Part shown: positions 28,285 to 39,502 of the stretch, piece after piece
Position numbering within the stretch: position 1 is the stretch's first letter
How the letters are laid out: each line of letters opens with the position of its first letter
NCBI GenBank assembly: GCA_022410635.1
Contig: JAJVDF010000165.1
Coordinates: 938,434-1,002,433, forward strand
Length of the DNA: 64,000 nucleotides
Source: Tretioscincus oriximinensis
Taxonomy: Eukaryota; Chordata; Lepidosauria; Squamata; Gymnophthalmidae
Direction of reading: 5' to 3'
The notes under the pieces: generated by a model
Seen by the model: only the letters and a program-made list of their open reading frames with translations
Told to the model about the DNA's origin: nothing
Databases searched by the model: none
Made by a program: the position numbers and the translations under genes

Positions 28285-28830
28285 ATATTGTGGAACTAGA
28301 GAAGGTGCAGAAAAGGGCAACATGAATGATCAAGGGGCTTGAGCACCTCCCTTATGAAATCCGGTTCCAACCCCTGAAAAGACTGAGAGGTGATCTGACT
28401 GAAGTGTATAAAATCGTGCACAAGATGGATAAGGTAAATAGAGAAAAATGCTTTCTGTATTATACAGCACTAGGACCAGCACAGACAAGGGAAAGTATTT
28501 TTTCACCCATAGAGTGATTGGCCTTTGGAATTTATTTCCAGAAGAGGTGATGGTAGCTAGCAGCCTGGATAGCTTTAAGAGAGGTTTAGACTAGTTCATG
28601 GACAGCAAGGGTATAAACAGCTACTAGGATGGATATCTTGATGCTTCCTCTGAGATGGGAGCAACAGACAGTATTCTTGAAATACCATTTGCAGGCTGTC
28701 TGGAACAGGAGAAGATTTTGCCTCCTTCTGTTCAGACAGCACAGGTGCAATTGGTGGACCACTTTATGAGGCAGAATGCTGGACTAGATGAGCTCCTGCC
28801 TGATTGAGCAGGGCTCCCTCTATCTGCAGT
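28285..28830 (+). mobile_element. CR1-clade LINE, ORF2 end and 3' UTR (TTCTTATG subfamily)
   Basis: ORF2 end in one open stretch: LEHLPYEIRFQPLKRLRGDL then TEVYKIVHKMDKVNREKCF. The 3' UTR follows (GCTAGCAGCCTGGATAGCTT; GATGGGAGCAACAGACAGTA; GCTGGACTAGATGAGCTCCT). It ends just before exon 10. Confidence 0.9.
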
Positions 28831-28927
28831 GGGACAGGATAGATTCTATTAAAGCTAATAATCCAAAGTAGTTTTCATATCTGACTATCCCATGTGACTC
28901 AACACTTCTCTGTCCTGTCTTTTTTAG

Positions 28928-29031
28928 AACACCAATGATTGCTGGCGGATTGTTCGTGATGGACAAACTTTATTTTGAAGAGCTTGGGAAATACGATATG
29001 ATGATGGATGTATGGGGAGGAGAAAATTTAG
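28928..29031 (+). CDS. GALNT2: GALNT2 exon 10 (catalytic loop, WGGEN)
   Basis: Residues 303-336, [20 protein letters not shown] then [14 protein letters not shown]. The GalNAc-transferase signature is complete, with Trp-331 of the mobile catalytic loop and Glu-334. Acceptor CTTTTTTAG, donor G|GTATGA; 104 bases. A CR1 fragment ends roughly 100 bases upstream. Confidence 0.98.
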
Positions 29032-29129
29032 GTATGAGTCTTTTATGGTCAAATTTTTTTCCTTTTGTAAATTAATTAATGTAATCTCATTTTTCCAAGT
29101 TAATGGTCTTTGAATTTTGGTCTGGAGCG

Positions 29130-29225
29130 ATTTATTTCTTTGTTTTTAACTTATCCTGTTTTAATAGGACTCAAGGCAGATTACAATAATAAAAGCAAAT
29201 TAAAAGAATCCAGTAAATAATAGCA
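29130..29225 (-). mobile_element. Possible LINE or SINE tail fragment
   Basis: TTATCCTGTTTTAATAGGAC then TCAAGGCAGATTACAATAAT resembles a worn copy of the CCCTGCCTTT..AAGGGACTCAAGGCGGCTTACAA ending common in squamates. Confidence 0.35.
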
Positions 29226-30754
29226 TTCTTTGAAAGTGGGAGGGAAGCTTCCTCAAAGGCTACGGAGAACGATATGGCTCTGTCAGTCTTCTGAATGTGT
29301 GTAAAAAAAATACCTGACAGATTATTGCATAGTCTTGATGCTTGTCCAATACTTAGCTATGACAGGGCTGCTTTCTAAAGCTTGTGAGTTAGGTTGAATA
29401 TAAACAGAACAGATATTCTACTTGAGAAAAACCTGATGGAAGATTGAAGCTTTATCTTGAAATCAAGTAATTCAATAACTGCATATTATTTTTTCCGGTA
29501 AAGTGAAAGGAGAATTATATTGAGGGAAAGTAAGGGCGGATGACGATATGGGCTGATGACAATATGGATGATTTCACCAAAAACCTTTGGATCTAACTTT
29601 CACCAAAGTTACATGTGCTTTGAAAATACTATTATTTTGTTATGGCTATAAAAGTTGCTAATTCAGGATGTTTTTTTGAAGATAATATACACTTTCTGAG
29701 TTCTTAATATTAGATATGCAATTCATATCTTGTGTCATTTGTATTTGAAAGGAGTCTATAATAAAGTAGCCACTCCGAGGGATGAGCTGATTAATTTTGG
29801 TTATTAACCCTAGTAGATACTTGGCATTTTAGATTAAGATGGATTGGGATTTTTATAGTTCCATTATATGAGTCAGATTGATTTTTCATGCTGACACTTC
29901 CATTATGTGGTCTTATTTCCAGATGCTCATGTAACAGTCAAACAATTATGTATGCTTATATAATAGTTGTCTGCTGGATGTATTTTTAAAAATATTTATT
30001 TGGATTCCAAATGCTTGCTTTAAAATGAAATTTTTAAATATTGTATTTTTTTAAATTGCAAATGACTTGAAAATTTGCCAATAAGAAGCTGGGGGTATCT
30101 TACAGTGTGGAAAACACCAGGGGTTCAGAGAACATGAAATTCACTTGCCAGAAAACCCCTCTGAAATTTCTTCCTTGATCAGTCAGAATGTGATTACACT
30201 TTAGCATTTTCTGACAAGAAAGAGGTGGAAGAAAATGGGTGTTGCGTGAGGCTCCACCTCAAATCGTCTTTGTAATCTCAGTTGATGCAGGAGACTGCAG
30301 AATCCAGAGAAGTAGTCGTGTTGGCTAAAATCAGAATTTCTAACAAGGGAATGAGATATTACAGATAATTGTACTTCATGAGATGCAACTGTGTAGATAT
30401 AGACTATTTGCAGCAGGCTGGATAGCAATAGAAATGCAAATAGATTTGATGGTGAGAGTCATTTGGGCTTCCTGTGAGATAGGTAGTATAAAATAAACAG
30501 GGTGGGTTACAATATAATGAATAATGTCATTCCAATTCTCTTTTCTTGTAAAATCTGAGGGTAGGAAGTTACCTAACATTTCTAATTGTGAACCATTCTG
30601 AAAGCTTCTTTAGACTTAAGAGCAGGGCAAAAATGCAATACTAGCGTACAGATCACATAAAAACACGTGTTATCTCCTCTCACTCTGTTACATTGGACTT
30701 TCTACTGTAATATTTTTCTACCCAGCTAATTAGTTTTTTCCCCTTCCAAAACAG
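29226..30754. other. GALNT2 intron 10, rest
   Basis: About 1.5 kb of AT-rich intron to exon 11; nothing identified. Confidence 0.4.
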
Positions 30755-30881
30755 AGATTTCATTCCGCGTGTGGCAGTGTGGTGGAAGCCTTGAAATAAT
30801 TCCATGCAGTCGGGTTGGACATGTGTTCCGGAAACAACATCCTTACACCTTCCCTGGAGGAAGTGGTACTGTTTTTGCCAG
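30755..30881 (+). CDS. GALNT2: GALNT2 exon 11 (His-359)
   Basis: Residues 338-378, [20 protein letters not shown] then [21 protein letters not shown]. The His of SRVGHVFR is His-359, third metal ligand. The [10 protein letters not shown] loop next to it is also conserved. Acceptor AAAACAG, donor AG|GTAATT; 127 bases. Confidence 0.98.
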
Positions 30882-31309
30882 GTAATTTTGAAATACTTCT
30901 ATAAATAAGGGAATTATGGAAAAGAATCAATCCTTAATATGGAATCTCACCAACTGAGATTTGACACCAGAAGACTTCATCAAACAGCTTCTCAGCAGAA
31001 CTTGGCATGAATGAAAATTGTGTGTTTAGTTTGAATCAAATTAAACAGCTGTTTATTCAACTCAAGAATTAATTGTTCATTTGAGCAGTTTGTATGTGAT
31101 GTTGAAGTTGTTCAAAAACAACAAATATAAGTTACCGATATCCATTAAAAAATCCTTTCAAGGACAAAAACAAGAACTGTTTGATTGGTTTAACAGGGAA
31201 CTGGTTTGGCTAGACTGAATTTCTGAGTAGTCAAACAATCACATATTCTGTTCATTGTGAATAGTTTTCAGCATGAATTATTTGAATTTTTGAGTGCAAA
31301 CTGATTTTG

Positions 31310-31768
31310 TTTTTGCACATTTGTTCTTCATATTAAAACCATTTTCCTGTGATTTATTTTATTAGTTTTTGAAGGAATTTTTTCTTTGAAACTTTTATTA
31401 TAGCAGATATAACTGAATGGAATATTATGAATAAAAACTAATAATTCTGAGGAAATATAAAAATGCAAAAGTAAGAAGTGGCGCAAGAAGTGGATGCCAA
31501 GGGCCCCCCAGGAGCCTCCAGCACATGGCTCTGAGGACTGCGTGGCCCCACAGGAGGCTGCACATCCCAGGGGATGACAGGCACCTTGGATGGGCACTGG
31601 GGAGGTGTTAGGTTCCTTTCCTTCCTTTGTCTCTCCCCCCCCCCCCCCCCCGCTGCATTTCCCACCCTAGGCTTATACTAGAGCCAATAATTTTACCCAT
31701 TTTTTGTGATAAAATTAGGTGTCTCGGCTTGTATTCGGGTCATCTTATACTCGAGTATATACGGGTAA
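31310..31768 (-). mobile_element. MITE-like repeat, CCCGTATATACTCGAGTATA end
   Basis: The right end in reverse complement reads CCCGTATATACTCGAGTATA then AGATGACCCGAATACAAGCC, TAATTTTATCACAAAAAATG. It is a known type of vertebrate DNA-transposon-derived repeat (CTCGAGTATAAGCCGACCCGAATATAAGCC). Inside is a homopolymer C run at about 31627-31651 and a GC-rich block. The left border is uncertain. Confidence 0.6.
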
Positions 31769-32057
31769 TTCTCAAATACAGATAAACACTCTGAAAAATG
31801 CTATGTGGGTACTGTCTAATCATTCAATCTTAAATGACAACGATTCCATGCAGTCTTTTTGACCTTAATTGCCTCTTGAGCAGGATCAATCTTTCCCCCA
31901 TGCTCTAGGAGAAAATTATACAAATGGGAAGTAGAGGAGGTTTATTTTTCTTATCTTCTTCCCATATCTTCCTGGTTCTGTATCATTTTATTTTTCATTT
32001 GTCCCTTGTTCCTATGGAATGAAATTGAATTCAAACAGGAAATAATAATGCACATTG

Positions 32058-32392
32058 GCTGCAACCACACAGCGTGATAGGAGCGCCGTCCTGGCGGCTC
32101 CTGCAGACATAATGGTGATTTGTCAATGACACAGTCGCTGCAAAACTTGCCTCAAAGCAGGTTTAATGAAAGCTAATATTTTCAGCTTTTGCGGAGCGCT
32201 GAAAACCCGCTGCTTTTTTTAATCTGGCTGCTCAGCCAGGCCCTTCGCCAAACAGCAGAGAGCTCTGCAAAGCAGGCCGGGTAGAGGGCCTTCCCTCCCT
32301 CCCTCTACCTTTGGCACCTATGAGCCATGCAGAGGGCCACCCACTCACATTCAAAAGTAGCAGCAGGTTCTAGCCCCACGTTTGGATGCAGC
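32058..32392. mobile_element. GC-rich repeat, possible MITE
   Basis: A CpG-bearing block in AT-rich intron 11 (GGCTGCAACCACACAGCGTG at one end; reverse complement AGCTGCATCCAAACGTGGGG at the other), so possibly short diverged TIRs. Includes TTTTGCGGAGCGCTGAAAAC. No coding potential recognised. Confidence 0.35.
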
Positions 32393-32474
32393 TTTGGTTT
32401 TTGTTTTGAGGATGCTCCATTTTTTCTTAGTTTCTTGAGGGTTTTTTTAATGGGGAAGGATTTATGGGAAATAA

Positions 32475-32621
<147 letters not shown>

Positions 32622-32679
32622 TAAGTCTAATTGTTTCCTTTTTGCTGTTTGTTAATTTTAATATTGTTGCCTGAGCATT

Positions 32680-32953
32680 GAAGAAGAAGAGAACTAGGTT
32701 CTTATACCCCGCTTTTCTCACCTTTGAAAGGGACTCAAAACGGCTTACAAGGGTATTTTTGCCCGAAGGCTTCCATTCTATCTTCCCCACCAGGTTGTAG
32801 TGGTTCCCATGTATCTACTTGCATTCAGTTGCAATTTCTTGCAGTTCATGCTTTCGAATAGCTGGGTTGGCTAGTGGAAGGTGCTCACAGGGCTTCGAAA
32901 CCCGATCTCCCAGATGAGAGACGGATTCCTTAGCAACTGAGCTGTCCATGCCT
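32680..32953 (-). mobile_element. tRNA-derived SINE, antisense copy
   Basis: On the - strand: a tRNA-like head with GGACAGCTCAGTTGCTAAGG and the B-box-like GGGTTTCGAAGCCC, a body, then AAGCGGGGTATAAGAACCTA and a CTTCTTCTTC tail. Same family as 23283, 55719 and 59285. Confidence 0.85.
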
Positions 32954-33054
32954 ATAGAAGAAATAGGAATGAGCAAATAACATAAAGCATCTTTAAACTC
33001 TGTTTAAATAGTTTCTACGAAGATAAATAGAATTGATACCTGTTTTCTCTACAG

Positions 33055-33138
33055 TATTCAAAGCCGAATGGAGTTGAGAAAAAGACTTAACTGCAAACCG
33101 TTCAAGTGGTATCTTGAGAATGTGTACCCTGAATTAAG
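33055..33138 (+). CDS. GALNT2: GALNT2 exon 13
   Basis: Residues 411-437, [20 protein letters not shown] then ENVYPEL: the linker between catalytic and lectin domains. Met at 415 and RLN at 420-422 differ from the Leu and KLS recalled for human. Acceptor TCTACAG, donor AG|GTGAGT; 84 bases. Confidence 0.97.
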
Positions 33139-34040
33139 GTGAGTTTTGCACTTCATTTTAAAGTGAAGAATTTTCCTTTTTTTCTTCTTCTATTCAAAGT
33201 TAGTTTTTAAAAAAAAATCAAGATTTTTGCACTTCAGTTTAAATAGAAGATTTCTTGATTAGAAGAATCAAATTAGTTTTTTTCTATATTCATAAATCTT
33301 ATCAGATAAAAGCCATATTTTATACATTGTTCTTCAGTATGCATACAATAAGATAGTAATTTATGTCAGAGACTCTTCAGTTACAAGGGGAAGTCAGCTC
33401 CCGCCCCAGAGAGACAACTTTGTGAATAATTCAGAGCTTAATATTTCTCTAACATGGCTCTCCTTAGGACATTATTTACATATGACAGTCCAATGTGCAA
33501 TTTACCAAATAGTAGTTATCATAATGGTTTGGTTTTTTGTGAACAGAATAATGGCCTTGGTGAAAATATGGCTGCTCTCTTCCAATATTATAACACTTTT
33601 CTTTCTGTCTCTCAGGGTCTCATTATTTAAGTTTGTTTAATATCATTCAGAAGCTGTAAATAACTTGGGATCAGGGTCCTTACCAGGTCACCTTGCTGGA
33701 TCTTAAAATTCCTCAAGATCTTTGCTTGTCCTCTTATAGTAACCCACAGGTCTTCTCTATGAGGTTACCTTAGGTTTGTATTGTCCCCTCTTTGATATTT
33801 ATATGACATCTATTATGAAGAATCACTGTTCATTAAGGTACCCCACTCAGTATATATTGTTTTAGCCTTGTTTATGTGCTATTTTTCTTGTGAAAAATCC
33901 CTCTTTTAGTTGTACTTCTGCTAACAGTGAACAATTTTAGAATGATTTTTCCTGCTGAGGTTCATCCAGTCCCCTCACTAATATATTTAGAGGTATTTGG
34001 TGAACAGCATCTTTTTACCCTAGCTTTTACCTAAAGAATG
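33139..34040. other. GALNT2 intron 13, nothing recognised
   Basis: AT-rich intron; a 72-codon ORF at 33422-33640 has no recognised relative. Confidence 0.4.
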
Positions 34041-34160
34041 GTCTCTTACCCTTTTAAGCACTATTGCTTGTATATTTATATTCATCTTTTTGTAGGCTGC
34101 CTTGAGATGTCTGGCTATAGGACAACACCGAAATGTAAATAAATCTATAAATAACTAATG
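34040..34160 (+). mobile_element. L2 3' tail
   Basis: TAGGCTGCCTTGAGATGTCT then GGCTATAGGACAACACCGAA, ATGTAAATAAATC is a diverged L2 end in intron 13. Confidence 0.6.
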
Positions 34161-34404
34161 CAAATGCTACTAATAAAAGATACCAGCCATTTTTTGAAGA
34201 AAAACCCCCCTGAAAAATCTGTTTCACTTTTAACTAAAAAGATGCTGATTGGAAAATATTTTTAATTATTGTTATTTTTAGTTCGAAAAATGTAAAATAT
34301 AAGTGTTTGGCATTGTTGAAAAACTTCCTAGAAGAAAAAATGAGGATTGTAGGATTATGACCCACTTACTTCAAATTGCACTTGAGCATGGCACTTTCAG
34401 TTAA

Positions 34405-34566
<162 letters not shown>

Positions 34567-34989
34567 TAGTCAATAATTTATATCTGAAAATGAAGCAGGT
34601 TGGTTACAGAGAAGAAACTTTGTATGATGACAATACCCCTCTTGTAATTTATATGAAGCAGGCAGAGTAAATGACTTCATCATAATTTAAGAGGTTTCCT
34701 ATGCATGTTCATTTCGACTTCCACCCTCCTTCAGGATTACATGGAATATTGGAGAGGGAAATATGTTTGAAATGCCAGTGAAATTTAACTTTATGCTTTT
34801 GCAGCAAATAAAAGGTTTACTTTGTTTTCATGGTTTTCCGCTAAGTCATAGCCTGACTTGATCTAAGGATTTTTTATTTATTTTGATGTCTCAGAATCTG
34901 ATCAGAAGGACAAGTTATTTTAATGGAGGCTTCTATTGAGAACTCCCGAACTTGGTGAAAAATATCAAATTGCTATTGCAAATTATAGC

Positions 34990-35790
34990 ATTATCAGATG
35001 ATAAATTGAACGCACCAATTCTCCTCAAGGTGTTGACCCTTGATTCTCTCTTTCTTGTACAGAACTTGGCTTAAAGTGATCCTCTGTCCACAACGAAGTT
35101 ACATCATTTATTTCTTTGTAGGAATGCAACAGTGCTGGATGGAAAGTAATTTGTGTGACTGCAATAACAGAAAGTCTGTTGGTTGGAGGGGAAGTATGAT
35201 TTGCTCCACAGGGAATCTTAGCAAAGTACAATGGACTTCGGCACACAAGCACTGATAGTAATTTTGATAGTTGTGTAGACTTCCTCGATAGTACAGTCAG
35301 AGATGCTTACTGTGATGGCAAGCAGGGTTATGATGCCACGTAGGAAAAATCATCAGAATGAGGCTGCCATATTAAATTTCCCAAAGGTTTTACTTTGCAA
35401 TAGCAGTTTGCAGCACCATTACAAGGCCCATTGCGTCCCAATGTGGAGAAATCTGATGCCCTCCTGGCTCAGTGGCATACTGTATATTGAATCAGAATTG
35501 ATCCACCACATCAGAACATCTCCGACTCCAATCTCAAACAAGGCCTTAAAGTCTTGGTAGGAGGGACAAGGGTTGGCCCACTTCCAATGGTTACCAGCAT
35601 GGCATTCCCTACAACGGTTACCAGAGTGGCACTCCAGGGTATTTGCATCAACTGCACTGCCTCTGCTGGAGGTCTGGCAATTTATAAAGGGACTCTGTAC
35701 ATATTCTTCTTGTCTATCTGCCTCTTCCTCAGTGCAAAGTTTGTGGACAATCATAAAGTTGGTTTTTGATAAAAAAATTCTTTGTAAATG
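34990..35790. pseudogene. Unidentified block, possible decayed retrocopy
   Basis: Within intron 14 lies about 800 bases with coding-like texture (many CC/GC-rich codons, ORFs of 111 codons on - and 71-85 on +) unlike the AT-rich flanks. On + one frame gives GILAKYNGLRHTSTDSNFDS then CVDFLDSTVRDAYCDGKQGY; on - another gives NTLECHSGNRCRECHAGNHW. I recognise neither and see no poly(A) tail or target duplication. It may be a broken processed pseudogene or an unnamed repeat; strand not decided. Confidence 0.25.
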
Positions 35791-35964
35791 AAGCTGAAAA
35801 TCTTTACCTTCAGTATATTCCTTGAGAAGTGGAAGGGGATTAGAATGTAAAGGATAGATTATTCAGTCCTGATTCTGTCTAAAGAAAAGAGGATAAAGCA
35901 CGGTGTGGGGAGAAAATTCATGATATGTTCCAGTTTTCAGGAAAGGCGGATATACGCTATCATA

Positions 35965-36075
35965 AGAGATATTTATTTATTTGCATTTTTATACCTCCCT
36001 ATACCCGAAGGTCTCAGGGCGGTTAACAATAAAATAATAATTAACACATTAAAAACAGCCACATCTAAAAATACT
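35965..36075 (-). mobile_element. L2 3' tail
   Basis: TTTATTTATTTGCATTTTTA then TACCTCCCTATACCCGAAGG, TCTCAGGGCGGTTAACAATA is a clear reversed L2 end. Confidence 0.85.
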
Positions 36076-36637
36076 CTGCTGTGAGCTCCCAGATGTTGTA
36101 TAGGTGTTCTCCAGGAATTTGACATAGAATGATTAGAACTGCAGTTGAAGTCCATCTTGGAGAGAGATGGAAAAAATCTTTCATGAAAGTTCCGTTTTTG
36201 TGGCTTTTGTTGTTGCTTTTTGTCCAATTTTGTTACAGTCAATTAGAAATTCTATTCAACCTGCGTTTTTGAATTGCATGGCTTTATAGATTTCCAAGAA
36301 TGAATGAAAAACAAATGTCAGCTATTCACCTGTTATTATACTGGAGGACCAGCAGAGGGCAATATAGGACCACCATTTTCAATTTTCTTGACTTTGATTC
36401 AGCTCCAAAATAAATTGGTAAAATTGGACTTCTGAAGGATTAAACCAAATTCTGAAGTGTTTCTCGTGATTCAGAAACTGAGGAAATAATATGGAAATTT
36501 ATATTCCCGATTAAATAACTATTTGGATTATATTTAAAGTTTTCTATGAATACTGGGATTTTAATAGGTGATGGATAAGTTATGGTCCATGGGTATGTGC
36601 AAGCAATAACTATATGTCATTTTTCTTCACTTTCTAG
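36076..36637. other. GALNT2 intron 14, end
   Basis: AT-rich intron up to exon 15; nothing recognised. Confidence 0.4.
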
Positions 36638-36787
<150 letters not shown>

Positions 36788-37184
36788 TAGTTTTGAGCGC
36801 TTGCCAGATGAATATATAACCTTTGGCAGTGTCGAGATGTATTCTACTGGCAAGAGTCTGTTTGCCTGTAGTGAACTTCGGCCTATACTGCATAAGCTGT
36901 GCGATAATGTACAGTATCTTTGTGAAATTCCTAAGTCTCTAACCCTTGGTGAGCATTCATCTGAGTAATGAAGAGTACCCTCTGGCTTTCACTGAAATTA
37001 TTTACCATTATTTTATTATTCAAAACCTTTCTAAGCCATTTCCTGTGAAATCTTGAAGTGGTTTGTAAGAGAAAAAGCGAAATGTTACAAAATAGAGTGT
37101 TTGTTGAAAAAGGTATGGCAGTAACTAACTCCCTGTCATTAATTACAATAATAAATGTCTATTTATAATGCTCTTTTCATAGAA

Positions 37185-37732
37185 GTAAAGGGCAACAATA
37201 ATGATAAAAGGGCTTGGATTATGAAATCCGGCTGCAGTCTCTTCAGCCTCGAAAGACAGCATTTGAGAGGTGATCGTATTGAAGTGTATAAAATCATGCA
37301 CAGGATGGATAAGGTGAACAGAGAAAAAATGCTTTCTCTATTGCATAGAACTAGGACCAGGAGTCATTCCTTGAAACTGGGGGGCACAAGATTGAGAACA
37401 GAAAAGGGAAAGTGTTTTTTCACCCAGAGATTCAACGGCCTTCGGAATTTACTTCTAGATGAGGTGGTGGTAGCTATCAGCAGAGAGGATTAGACGAGTT
37501 CATGGACACCAATGGTATAAATAGCTACTAGATGGATGTCTTGATGCTGCCTCTGAGATGGAGCAGCACGCAGTATTCCTGAAATGCCTTTTACAAAGGT
37601 GTCTAGAACAGGTGCATATTTTGCCTTCTTTTGCTCCAGACTGTCCAGGTGCAATTGGAGGGCCACTATGTGAGACAGATGGGCTCCGGCTTGATTCAGC
37701 AGGGCTTCTCTTGTGTTCTTATGACCTGACAA
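37185..37732 (+). mobile_element. CR1-clade LINE, ORF2 end and 3' UTR (TTCTTATG subfamily)
   Basis: Encodes RHLRGDRIEVYKIMHRMDKV then LRTEKGKCFFTQRFNGLRNL, then the shared 3' UTR (GATGGAGCAGCACGCAGTAT, GGGCTCCGGCTTGATTCAGC), ending TTGTGTTCTTATG. Confidence 0.9.
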
Positions 37733-37734
37733 CA

Positions 37735-38000
37735 AACATATATAATCATAATAAAAACACAAATCAATCCAACCACCACACAACTATCAGACAATCCCAA
37801 TCCCATCTGGACATCTGGGCAGGCAGCATATTTTCCTAACTCTGAAAAGTTGAAAAGAAAAGCTTTTAGGCCCCTTTGGAAGCAAAGAATAGCCTCCTCC
37901 AACCAATGATCCAGAGGAAAGTTGTTCCACAAACCTGGAGCCAGATCCTGAAAAGCTACTGCTCTATATGTTGATGGAACAACCAATAGTCCCGTGTAAG
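37735..38000 (-). mobile_element. LINE ORF2-end fragment, L2-like
   Basis: Reversed: AAGCTTTTAGGCCCCTTTGG, AAGTTGTTCCACAAACCTGG then AGCCAGATCCTGAAAAGCTA. On its own strand this reads as the LWNNFPLDH...FQRGLKAFLF end of a LINE ORF2. A related copy sits at 44925-45290. Confidence 0.65.
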
Positions 38001-39000
38001 TCGGCCAACATAAATCCCAGGAGAGGTTATATCAAGGTTCTGCCCATGGTTACAGATGTCATTGGTTACAGTTCAACTACAGATCTTCATCTTCAGATCA
38101 GGGCATCTTTTGATGGTTGTGCTGCAAAAAAACATGCCGACTGACCTTTAAAGACATTTACTCATAATTTGATTGCTCTCGTTCTTTTTATAGGGCCCAT
38201 TTCAAAATGCAAAACTTTCGGTCAACTCTTGGCTGGTTTTCCACCGAGTACTTTATAAATATTTTGGGCAGTTCTTACTTTGTTTTTCCTAGTCAAGCAA
38301 GCCATAAGAAATTGTATCAATGAGGCCTTTTCAGCAAATAATGTCAGTAACAAACTTAAGATATTTATCAATTGCGGTTCTCAGCCTTTGGACTTTAAGT
38401 CTTAGGATGTAAGATGGAATTTAGGAACAACAGAGAGTAAGAAAATATATTTAAGGAATTTGAATTCAGTAGAGTTTTTGGCTGTCAGACCTTTGCTTTA
38501 AACCTTCTTCAACTTGTCTTCATTGCTGAAGAATGAGGTGTAGTCCAGAAAAATAAATAAATAAATAAATAAAGCTCATTCTTCAGGGCTGAAGATGATA
38601 TGAAGAAGATTTAGAAGTAAAAGTATGACAAGGATTAAGGCACAGAAATCATTGCAGTTTTGTAGATCAAAACACATTTCAGCATTCAATACTTCTGTGG
38701 CAGACAGAGCATATTTGACTCCTTTAGAATAAAAAAAATGACAATGGAGCAGCAAATTCTTTAGCCATTCCAGTAGAATACCTTGTATGGGTTTTGCTTT
38801 TATCTATATATTAGATTAGAAGATAATTTCAATATCAGCTATATGATATTTTTGAGTCTTTAACATTTCTTTTGATAGTAAATAGCAGAGTAGACATGTG
38901 TCTTCATTTCGTTGCAAGAATAAAAAATAGACGAACATGACTAAAGAAGTGCAATAAGTGCTATATGTATTTTAAATGAATGAAGATTTACATTTTGCTG
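38001..39000. other. GALNT2 intron 15, middle
   Basis: AT-rich intron. Contains a short (AAAT)n run at about 38550-38574. Nothing else recognised. Confidence 0.4.
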
Positions 39001-39004
39001 TTTT

Positions 39005-39265
39005 TTTTCATTTATTTAATTTGCATTTTTGTCTCCCTCTTTGCCAGAAGGCAAACCATAAAAGTAAATACATATGTCAGAAGGAGTAACCTGGGTCACA
39101 TCATCTTAGACTAGTGGTTGATGTGACTTTCAAAAACTTTCAGGAGCTCAAATTGTTGTTTTAACATGTTAATTTGGTTTTTATTGTTAACTGCCCTGAG
39201 AGCCTCACGAATAGGGCGGAATAGAAATGTATGTAAGTAAATAAATAAATATAAATAAATAAATT
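39005..39265. mobile_element. Two L2 tails in opposite orientation
   Basis: A reversed tail at 39012-39080 (TTTGCATTTTTGTCTCCCTC then TTTGCCAGAAGGC) and a sense tail at 39165-39265 (TTAACTGCCCTGAGAGCCTC, GAATAGGGCGGAATAGAAAT) with a (TAAA)n end, 80 bases before exon 16. Confidence 0.65.
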
Positions 39266-39346
39266 CAATAATACAATCGAATAATCCAAAAATAATTAAT
39301 TGTTATCCAATGGAAATATATCTAACCCAAGTCACTTTTCTTTTAG

Positions 39347-39502
39347 AAATGGGAACAAATAGAAAGCAACGCCAAACTAAGGCATGTGGGCAGCAACCTG
39401 TGTTTAGACAGTCGAAATGCCAAAAATGGCGGCCTGACGGTTGAAGTCTGCAGCCCTTCGTTATCACAGCAATGGAAGTTCACACTTAATCTACAACAGT
39501 AG
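39347..39502 (+). CDS. GALNT2: GALNT2 exon 16 (terminal coding exon and stop)
   Basis: Residues 521-571 and TAG stop, [20 protein letters not shown] then [20 protein letters not shown] and [11 protein letters not shown]. It is the last lectin repeat; the C-terminal KFTLNLQQ is as in human. Acceptor TTCTTTTAG. The exon runs on into the 3'UTR. Confidence 0.98.
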   Translation, partial: KWEQIESNAKLRHVGSNLCLDSRNAKNGGLTVEVCSPSLSQQWKFTLNLQQ

